Both the position numbers and the translations under genes were made by a program. The notes beneath the pieces were generated by a model that saw only the letters and a program-made list of their open reading frames with translations, did no database searches and was not told the origin of the DNA. Positions 10,401 through 19,500 of a stretch of 23,874 nucleotides of DNA are shown one piece after another; position 1 is the first letter of the stretch; each line of letters starts with the position of its first letter. This DNA is from Hypsibius dujardini (lineage: Eukaryota; Tardigrada; Eutardigrada; Parachela; Hypsibiidae), in the NCBI GenBank assembly GCA_001579985.1, contig LRSR01007903.1, positions 1-23,874 on the forward strand, written 5' to 3'.

Positions 10401-11108
10401 CAGCGAGGTCAAATCCTCGAAGGAATTAATTTTGCTGGTAGTGAAGCGCTCGCACGCAATGGGAAGATCATCTTTCTGTCGGTGACGAGAAAAAGTTAAC
10501 ACCAGCCACTGGAGCTATACCAGGCAAACGCTATGGATTGAATCGCTACATGGATTGAATCGGTGGGGCGGCGGAGGGCGCCACAAGTGTAAATTGAATG
10601 AGTGTTGTTTACAATTTGCACTTGTGGCGCCCTCTGCCACCCCACCGATTCAACCCATAGCGTCTGTCTTGTACCACTTTCCACAAAACTATTAATGCAC
10701 CTACCCGTATTCCACATCCGTTATCCTGGATCTGAATTAGATCCAATCCGCCGTTCTTGATGGTTATGATAATGTCTGTCGATCCCGCATCCAAACTATT
10801 CAATTCCCAAGAGAAGAGAACTGCGATTTGAAGTTTGAATTTGAGCCACGCGACTATTAAGGAATTGATTGATTGATGGACGGGTTAATCATTATGTTGA
10901 CCAAACTATAATATCGCTGTGTATACTTGCAGAGTTGATTGATCAATTGATTCACTGCTTGTACTTGCCTATTTTCCATCATCTCCTTCACTGCGTTCGC
11001 GGGCCGAACAATGATCTCCCCAGCCGCAATTTTATTCACCACAGTTTGATCCAGCTTCAAAATCCTTTTGGGAATCGGTCGTGGGGAGAGACTAGTTTGG
11101 GTCGCCAT
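7462..11108 (-). CDS. MLH1: DNA mismatch repair protein MLH1
   Basis: Thirteen exons on the minus strand, high to low: 11108-10969, 10795-10705, 10475-10366, 10141-10006, 9802-9579, 9507-9395, 9253-9160, 9083-8809, 8694-8602, 8523-8253, 8168-7943, 7880-7767 and 7695-7462. They give 706 aa (human 756). The protein is the MutL-alpha subunit that couples mismatch recognition to strand incision. The GHKL ATPase motifs are intact: E42 and N46 in EMMENSLDAGS, DNGCGIR (71-77), FTTSK, GFRGEAL (106-112), and VNIHPTK in the transducer domain. The C-terminal dimerisation domain is clear (FVGCAS, ALIQHQT, LADYFS, GLPLLL) and ends in the MLH1 signature FERC. The start has a good context (AGAAATGG). The linker is shorter than in human. 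Intron 1 begins with GC, and introns 2 and 3 carry inverted repeats. The gene is divergent from SAC3. Confidence 0.97.
10226..10352. repeat. Inverted repeat in MLH1 intron 3
   Basis: TCCTGAGATTCGAACG (10226-10241) is matched exactly by its reverse complement at 10337-10352. The match extends by a GTCAC/GTGAC pair beyond a small gap (to about 10247 and 10332). The loop is about 90 bp. The right arm contains GTTCGAATCTC, close to the tRNA T-arm/B-box consensus, and the left arm contains its complement. No A box or cloverleaf was found. It is probably a small degenerate mobile element. Confidence 0.7.
10515..10674. repeat. Strong hairpin in MLH1 intron 2
   Basis: The left arm ends at 10596 and the right arm starts at 10612, leaving a 15-base loop. 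The arms pair over about 60-65 bases with few mismatches, including the block AGGGCGCCACAAGTG. Within the left arm a 17-base unit carrying ATGGATTGAATC is duplicated in tandem, which would make an asymmetric bulge. The whole structure lies in intron 2 (10476-10704). It could be a MITE or a transcribed hairpin; stem and loop sizes are compatible with a long pre-miRNA-like or siRNA hairpin, which is untested. Confidence 0.85.
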
Positions 11109-11387
11109 TTCTGACCGGTTTCCAAAGCCCAGGGGAATAAAATAGAAATACTGAGAAAACGAGAGAGAAAGGCGCAAATTTTTGCAAAGAATCTTTGACG
11201 GATTATTTCGGGAATTGCTTGATTAGCAAAGCGAATTGTGATGGTTTGACAATGAACGGATACAAATAAATAGCCGAACGTATACGCTAAAAAAGGAACA
11301 ACCGAAAGGAGCGTTGATTATTTTGATTATTTTGATTTTTTTGTCGTTTGAGGACCTGTACTTCATTACGGTCTCCTGTTTCTTGCC
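11109..11387. promoter_or_regulatory. Shared divergent promoter region of MLH1 and SAC3
   Basis: MLH1 (minus) and SAC3/GANP (plus) start 279 bp apart in opposite directions, so both 5' UTRs and core promoters must fit here unless there are upstream non-coding exons. I see no convincing TATA box on either strand. An AT-rich run of TTGATTATT units lies at about 11313-11343, just upstream of the SAC3 start. A bidirectional promoter is inferred from geometry, not from a recognised element. Confidence 0.6.
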
Positions 11388-14300
11388 ATGGCATCGACTT
11401 CGAAGCAACGCGAACTTCAGCGGGAGTGGAATGAGCAGAAAAGCAAGCCACATCCCACGGAGGATGAAAAGTATGACCTGCTTCAACTTAGAGATCGTAT
11501 TATCCGCTCCAACCGGGGAGACGATGAGGACGCCAACACGGATGATGTTATCATCACCGGCGTTTGTCCGGAAATCTGCCCGGAAAAGGAACGTTATGAA
11601 CGTATCAAGCAGGGTCGAGTGGATTCGTTTGAAAAGCGCAGTCGGATGATTAAAGACTTCTCAAGGTGGGAATTTTATCGGGGCATTGGATCCCAGCATC
11701 AGTTAATCTGCTTGATTGGTTGATTATCGATTTGGAATTTGTTTTTGTTTTTGATAAATGCAGCCATGTGCAGTCCGAAAATCGACTGGCATGTCGTGAG
11801 GATTTTTGGCAATTTTTTTTAATCAAGCATGATTTAGGTTTTATGAGCGAATTAAGACACATCAAGAAAATGCCAGACTCTCATAACTGGTTGATTGGTC
11901 GATCACCATTTCATGCGCTGATTGAGTGAATTGCTTGATTGATTGATTAACTCACTCACTCGTGTGTTCAATTACGTGCGGTATCTTTCACCCAGACAAG
12001 CGGCCGACCAAGACATGCCGCTCCCGAGTGATCTCCGGACCCCGGCTGCTCTGCGCGACTCCATGAACTTCCTCTTGCACAAAATCATTGTCGATCCTCC
12101 GCCAAATCCGGAGAGTCCATCCGGCTGGTACGACTTTGTCTGGCGACGCGTCCGCGCTATCCGGAAGGAGATTACCCAGCAGCGTCTAACGGGGCCCTTG
12201 ATCGCCGGCATCCTGGAAGACATTACGCGATTTCACATTATCGCCTTTCATATGTTCTGCGAAGCCGATCAAAATCAGTTCGCTCCGAAACTCAATCTGG
12301 AAAACCTTAATGACTGCCTGGCGACGTTGGCGCGGATTTACGCAGGCATGGAGACGACCTCGCCTGGTAAGAGGGACACACCCTCTCTATAATCCATTCA
12401 CACTCTCTCTATAATCCATTCACTGGCACTTCACAACCAAGTTGCCGTGCACAATGGTTCGGTATATGAAAACCTGTACCGGAATGTTGTCCTAATGTTT
12501 TTATTATTTCTAGGTAATCCGTCACCTAACGTCGCGGAATTCCGTGCCTACGAAATGATGCTCCGCGTGTGGACCGGCACGCTGGACTTGGTTAAAACCA
12601 CCGCAGAAGTGGGAAAGCTCCCTGATACCATACGGAACTCACCCGAAATCCGCTTCGCTAGAAAAGTCATCAGCGCGGTGAACAACCGACTCTTCTCCGA
12701 GTACATTCAGCTGATGCGCACTGCCGACTATGTCACCGGTAGGTAATGCGGACTGCAATACCAAAACGGGTAGTGGTTTTCTGCACGTGTGAGAAAATAA
12801 CAACATGAAAATTAAGGCATACAATTCTGTTTACTTAACACGGGAAGCACCGATAATAATACCGATTCAGTAGCCTTGACTTCGGTACTCTTTTCCAGCC
12901 TGCCTCATGCACTATTCTCTCCCCATGGTGCAAGCAAAGGCGCTGAGCTCTTTAGCCACCGCATCGGGGAGCCGTTCGAAATCCAATGAGAATAAAGTCA
13001 AAGTTTCTGCTCATTTTTTCGCTCGTCTGCTGGGCCTGATGACCACGGAGGAGCTCGTCCGTTTCACGGGCTACCATGGATTGGATTATGAATCGGGCAG
13101 TGAATACGTGTTCTTTCCATTGGGCTTTGCCCGGGGAAAGGATCCCAGAACGTATCCGCGGTTGCGATCGGATTCACTGGTCGAGGCCAAGGCGGACGGA
13201 AGGAATATGGTGGAGATTGTGGCCAAGAGCGATTTTGACGAGATTCCCTCACCGGATGTGGTGGAGATCGATTCGTTCGATGAAGAGGGAATGTACGTGG
13301 GACCGAATCCGTTTACGGTGTCATTCGATCAGGAGAATGTGAGAGACGTCCGGTCAAAGCAACAGATTCCGCCTGTGCAGAAATCGCAGGTTTGCTTTCG
13401 AATATTGAGTTTGGATTGTCCGACTTTTTTATACTGGTACTGTACACCTACCTCCGTTTTTTTACTACTAGATGATTTCGCAGTGGAAGGGTGGAATCCC
13501 TGTCATTACTCTTCCGCGGCCCCCTGTCCCAGTCCCACATCCTCAGTCACCGCGGACGGTGCAACTAAATGAGGGACCGCGATTTTCTCGCTTTCCTTCA
13601 CTGGACGTGAAAGCGGCAGCCGCTCAATCAACACCAGTTCCGTCGATTTCACCACCCCGGCCATCGTTCGACCGGAAGCGGGTCAGATCCGCCAGCACGG
13701 CAGACGACAATGACGTTTCTCATGAAGCAGAATCAAAGCGCCTTCACTTGGACGCACAAACCGTTCCCCAGCCAAAAAGTCCTCTGAGAATTCCAGTATC
13801 TCTTACACCGACCATGCAGTCGCCCCCTGCCATTTCCCGACAAACATCGATTGACCTGCCGTACTCCCAACCTGCCCCAAGGACGTCGGTGACCGTAGAA
13901 GCAGTGAAGACCTATCCGTTGCGCACTCATCTGCAAATTATCCGCGCGCGAACTGTCTGCCAGGCTAGCGCTTCCCTCGGCACTGTTTTTCGAGCGTGGC
14001 GTGATCATGCGACTCGGTACCGCCGACCAAGCGCTCATTTCGGTCAAATTGATGCCTTCCCGAAACAGTTGGAGGAAGCGGAGCGTATTCAACTGGAAGA
14101 TATGCAGCGTCTCATTTGGACGAAATATCCGTTCCGTTCCAAGATTTTATCCTCTTGCGGCGGGATGGCGAATTTCACCTATTGCACCCTACTGTTTTTG
14201 TTTTCTGCCGGGCGGAATGGTGACAAGCTAGAGGAGTGGTTGCGATCAAAGCTGGGCGACCCGGATCCTTGTGCGGCGAGTGATGTCCGGTTCATGACTT

Positions 14301-16034
14301 ATGAAGAAGCGGGGAAAATGCTGCGCATTGTTTTCGCTCGGCTTGACCCGTGGAATCGATCGGCATTGGGACAGGTATGACAAAGCGGTGAGAAACAGAT
14401 CGGAAAGTCAAAAGTCAAAAGAGAGAACAAAAGTCAAGGCGAAAAGGCACCGTAATCCCCCGATCTCAAGGGACACTTTTTTGCCCTACCAGTTAATTTG
14501 ATCCACCCCGGATCTTATCTGTTCATCACGGTTTGCTATTGTTTACTTACAATCAATCAATCAACTGATCTAATTTGTGTGTCAAGAAATCCTGCTTAAT
14601 CAATGAATCAATCGTTGCCAAGTTGGGCTTAAGTTTCAACCAATCACGACACAGTGAATCCGATTGAACAGTCAACGGATGATTGGAGGGAGTGGGGCTT
14701 AACTGTCCCTTGAGATCGGGGGAATACGGTAGTAACTAAAACGACTTCTAGACAATTTTTTCTCCAATTATCGTTCGTTTGTAGACCGGCTTCTACGGTG
14801 CGATACAAAGCGATGTCCAGTTGAACGTACTAAGAAACAGATGAGCGTTACCAACGGCGTTTCCATTTGTACCTTCCAGGTTAAGGCTGAAATTGACGCT
14901 ATTGCACCAGAAGTAAACGCCACGGTCCTGTATGCTCTTGACCACATCAGCTTGACCACCGCCAAAGACGTCCTCCGAAGTAGCTTTGCACAAAGCGATC
15001 TTCCTGTCGCTCTCTTCTGCCACGACGACAGCGTGACTCAACCGGAAATGGAAGACGATCTCAACGGTGTTCTACTCCTGGACGTCTACGTTCCGCAACT
15101 GTCGCCTACCGTGGAACTTGGCGGCATTTTGTTTGACAGTATTCTGACGCTGATTGAACGCCGCGTTCCAACACCGATTCCCCAGGCGACGACCTTGCTT
15201 CGGCTGGTTTCTGAATTGTACTGCTCGTTCCTCAAGCTGTACCGCTCACTGAAACAAGATGCGAACAACGTTAAAAATTTGGAATCTCAATCTGGGAATA
15301 TTTGGAACGACCTGGTTGAGGATTATTTGGACGAGAATAACGTGGAGGTTCTGATTGACGAGGAGCGCTGTTGTGACAGACTGTCGACCTTGGTCAAGAC
15401 AAATGCTCTGCGCTCTTTTCTTAAGGTTTGTTATCCACAACACATTAGTTGTTCCGCTCGATTGCGCGTCTTTTTTGTCTGTCACTGCGCTTGTCTGCTG
15501 TTATGGTTCCTCGAATTCTTCCGATGCAGCCTCGTGTGCTAATTGTCGTGTTTTCAGGTTGAAGAATGCTCCATGTGGGAGACACCCGGCGTCTTCCCTG
15601 AAGTCTTTCCTATCGGATCCACCGATGAAATTTGCTCATCTCGACTGGTGTCTGGCACCGTATTTGCAGCCATCTCTGAGAAAGTGCTCACCGTGTCAGC
15701 AATGGCCACCGTTTGTGATCCAGTTGTCCGACAACATCCGCAGGGAAAACCGGATTTCGAATTGCAGTTGATGAATTGGCTGGAAAAGCTGAGCGACGAC
15801 CGTCTGTCTGGAAGTCAGTCACGTTCACGTTCCTCGTCTCCGCGCACCGATTCCGACAGCTCCGACCGAGGACAACCGAGCTCCGGCTATGGGACCCTGA
15901 CCAAGAGCAAGCGCACCGATGAGTCGTTGAAAAATATCACTCTGGATGTGGCTGCCGTCAGGAAAGATGCACAGCAAATGGCCATTTGGTTCGCTAAAGT
16001 CTCCAGAGATTTGAAGAAACTCGATCGCGTCTGA
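11388..16034 (+). CDS. MCM3AP: SAC3/GANP domain protein, TREX-2 scaffold (xmas-2 / MCM3AP)
   Basis: Eight exons: 11388-11665, 11996-12366, 12514-12738, 12899-13389, 13472-14374, 14785-14826, 14880-15425 and 15558-16034. They give 1110 aa. TREX-2 links transcription to mRNA export at nuclear pores. The SAC3/GANP domain spans about residues 58-330: GVCPEICPEKERY (58-70), RQAADQDMPLP, WYDFVWRRVRAIRKEITQQ (137-155), RFHI, and the YVTACLMHY helix. Residues about 440-560 are Pro/Ser-rich and probably disordered. Next comes a helix ending in FRAWRDHATRYR that may be the ENY2/centrin-binding region. The C terminus holds a GANP-like region (DKLEEWLRSKL, then IDAIAPEVNATV) and an Arg/Ser-rich tail. It starts about 58 residues before the SAC3 signature, so the FG-repeat and primase-like N terminus of vertebrate GANP is absent, closer to insect xmas-2. 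Exon 6 is only 42 nt and intron 6 only 53 nt; that join is the least certain. Confidence 0.92.
12383..12423. repeat. Tandem duplication in SAC3 intron 2
   Basis: CTCTCTATAATCCATTCAC occurs at 12383-12401 and again at 12405-12423, a period of 22 bp, just after the 5' splice site of intron 2. It is a small recent duplication with no evident role. Confidence 0.9.
14449..14730. mobile_element. MITE-like element with 27-bp TIRs in SAC3 intron 5
   Basis: The 27 bases at 14449-14475 (core CCCCCGATCTCAAGGGACA) are the reverse complement of 14704-14730 with a single mismatch. The element is about 282 bp and has no reading frame for a transposase. It lies wholly within intron 5 (14375-14784), so the coding sequence is not disturbed. 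The near-identity of the ends suggests recent mobility. An obvious target-site duplication was not found, so the superfamily is unassigned. Confidence 0.85.
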
Positions 16035-16529
16035 GTTGTGGAGCAGGATGGAGTGCATTTTCGTTTGATTAGCTTTTATTTCTTTGTTGCGGGAAGTTTC
16101 TCTTTTGGACTGGTATGCTTTTTTTTCTTCTTTCTTACTTTGCTGCGAATGTCAACTGTTCATAATTGAAGTTTAATTGGCCTACGGTTATCGTTATGGG
16201 TCGGACTGATTACCGCCGACTTCTTTTTGTCTGCTTATCTTCCGGACACTTTCGTTATCGTGTTCGAACTTCATCACCCTGACGTCTTACCTTGGTATTG
16301 TACTCTTGAACAGAAAAGTCATAACTAGATCACTTTGTGTGTTGGACTTTGAGCGAAATCTAACATCCCCGGGTAGCACTAATTCTGCAGTGCGACACCT
16401 CGATCGTCATGCGGCCGTGATGCATGCACACGAACGGCGGAAACACCAACGAGGCCTCTCGTTTCTGTTATTGTCTTTGCTTCATTTCACAGTTCTTTTT
16501 ACCGTTTGAAGACGGACTCTTTATTCAAA
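16035..16529. other. Region between SAC3 and the alpha-mannosidase
   Basis: These 495 bp must hold the SAC3 3' UTR and the mannosidase promoter and 5' UTR, the two genes being in tandem. No AATAAA and no TATA box at a typical distance were found. Nothing else is recognised. Confidence 0.5.
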
Positions 16530-19500
16530 ATGCACGTTTTAAAATTGACACTTATTATTGGGCTGGCTTTTGTTATTGGTCGCACGGATGCTTTCCGTCG
16601 ACGCGGGAACTCCAAGAAAGCCCAAGACTCTAGTTGCGGTTACAAGGTACCAAATATACCAATAATAATAATAATCCGCCATGAACGAATTTTTGAAATA
16701 TTGTTTTAAAGTCAAACTAACTCTTGCTTTATTGCAATAATAAATTTAGTAATGGAATTTCATCACGGCCGTGGGTGGGTAGTCGGAGCCGCAAAGCACA
16801 CGCCAGAACTTTCGGTTATTTCTCGCTTTTCGTACTGTTTCTATTACTGTTCGGTAGTCTGATACTGTGCAAATATTCGTATACGGGCTCATGGCAGTTT
16901 CTTTTTACATGAGCAGTCCTGCGGAGCCAGCAAGCCAGGGTTGTTGAATGTGCACGTGGTAGCCCACACGCATGATGGTAAGCAAACTGCTATTGTCCAG
17001 TTTCGCATTTGGCATTTTTAACACTTTCTTACCCGCAAACTTACATGAAGACGTCGGATGGCTAAAAACGGTAGACCAGGTAAAACTGCCCATGCTTTAT
17101 TCACACCAACCATTCATGCAACACGAGGTCTAATCGCATCCCCGGTTGATCAGTACTATTACGGCGCGAAAAACGATATCCAGTTCGCGGGCGTCCAATA
17201 TATACTCGACTCGGTGGTGGATGCCTTGAATCGCGATCCAGCCCGGAAGTTCATCTACGTGGAGACGGCATTCTTTTGGCGCTGGTGAGCAAACTGCTAT
17301 TGTCCAGTTTGAATTTGGGAATTTTCACAGTTTCTTATCCGCAAATTCACTAACCTCTCTGGGTTGCAATTTATGAGATAGGTGGCAAGAGCAGTCAACG
17401 GACGTGCAGACAAATGTCCAGGAATTGGTGAACCAAGGTAATCTTTCTTGCAGTAACAGAAAAGGCCTTTTCATACATGGGTACTCGAACGTAGCGATAC
17501 ATTACTACTACACTACTACTACACAAGGGTACTCATACCTAGCAATACACTACTACTACGCTACCACTACACATGGGTGGGTGTTCGTACGTAGCGGTAC
17601 ATTACTACTACGCTACTACACATGGGTTACTCATACCTAGCAAAACACTACTACTACGCTACCACTACACATGGGTACTCATACCTAGCAATACACTATT
17701 ACTACACTACTACACTACTACTGTACACATGGGTGGGTACTCGTACGTAGTGGTACGTAGTGGTACGTTACTACTACGCTACTACACATGGGTTACTCAT
17801 ACCTAGCAATACACTACTACTACGCTACCACTACACGTGGGTACTCATACCTAGCAATACACTACTACTACACTACTACTACACATGGGTGGGTACTCTT
17901 ACGTAGCGGTACATTACTACTACACTACTACACATGGGTTACTCATACCTAGCAAAACACTACTACTACGCTACCACTACACATGGGTACTCATACCTAG
18001 CAATACACTACTACACATGGGTGGGTACTCGTACGTAGCGGTACATTACTACTACACTACTACTACACATGGGTACTCGTATATAGCGATACATTACTAG
18101 TGCGTGTGTTGCTGTAGGCCGGCTGACGTTCATCAACGGCGGCTGGAGTATGAACGACGAAGCCACCACCCATTACAGTTCCATCATTGAAAACTTTGCA
18201 TGGGGTCTCCGGCGACTAAACGACAATTTTGGAACGTGTGGAAGACCGACCGTTGGATGGCAGGTACCGTTAGTCGCAGCATCGTAATTTCCCATTCGAT
18301 GTGACATCCAACTTATCGTGGCGCCCTTATTTGATCAGATCGATCCGTTTGGCCACTCCAGAGAACATGCCACTATTTTGAGTCAGGTATGGATATGATA
18401 AGGATAAAACTCGGCAAATTGCGCATTATAGGGTACATATAGTAGACCGGTCCTTGACTCGTACTGCCATAGCTACTTGAAGATTCCACCGAAAGATGCT
18501 CATAATCAATTAAGATCAACAATTTCTCACGATACATGTACACAGATGGGTTTCGACGGGCTGTTTCTGGGACGAGTCGATTATCAGGACAAGTCCGCCC
18601 GGGAGAAGAACCGGAAGTTGGAAATGATCTGGGAGACCAGTCCGAACTTGGGAGACCCGGCCGACCTCTTCACGGGCATCCTTCCAAACGGTTACAGTCC
18701 ACCCTCAAGGTTCTGTTTCGATGCAACTTGCCAAGACACACCCTTTATGGTTAGGCGAAGTCTTTAAATATCAATGTAAGCCACACTGTATGTAAAACTG
18801 CTGTGTTCCTTAGGACGACCACCGACGGGAGGACTATAACGTTGATCAAATGGTCCAGCTGTTTATCGCCGAAATGAACGATCAGGTACCAATAATACTA
18901 AATAATTGAGCAATCACTTTTTCTAATGAATGTCCGTACTCCCTCAGGCGACAAAGTATGCAACGAGCGAACTGATTGTGACAATGGGGGACGATTTCAA
19001 CTACCAAAACGCCGACATGTGGTTCAAGAACCTCGACAAACTGATCAAATACGTTAATGCTCAGGTACGTACGTACGTACGTACGTAGGTTAATGCAAAC
19101 TACTAGTACGTGTGATGTTAATTAACTGCTCCGTTAAATGCCGATACATGTGCGCTCATCAATAATGATTCGACGTGTTTATTACAGCAAGAGAATGGCT
19201 CGAAAATTAATCTTCTCTATTCCACGCCGGCCTGTTACCTCTATGCACTGAACCAGGCCGGTGCCACCTGGTCCACCAAAACGGACGACTTCTTCCCATA
19301 CGGTTCAGGTGAACACTCCTACTGGACCGGATATTTCACCAGCCGACCAACGGTGAAGCGGTTCGAACGGGTGGCTTCCTCGTTCTTAAACACCTGTAAA
19401 CAGATCAGCACTATTGCAAAATTGGATGAGCAAACGGACAAGATCACCGAGCTGCGGGAAGCTTTGGGCGTTGCCCAACATCACGACGCCGTCGCGTAAG

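Noticed and set aside
14841-14879. ATG at 14841 as the start of a separate gene
   Set aside because: The frame that follows continues the SAC3/GANP protein from 14880, and the bases before are explained by a short intron.
17404-18100. Tyr/Thr/His-rich frames
   Set aside because: They arise from the tandem repeat in mannosidase intron 5 and resemble no protein.
16647-18910. Similarity between the starts of mannosidase introns 1 and 9 (GTACCAATA...)
   Set aside because: The match is short and AT-rich, in low-complexity AATAAT runs; unlike introns 2 and 4 it cannot be told from chance.
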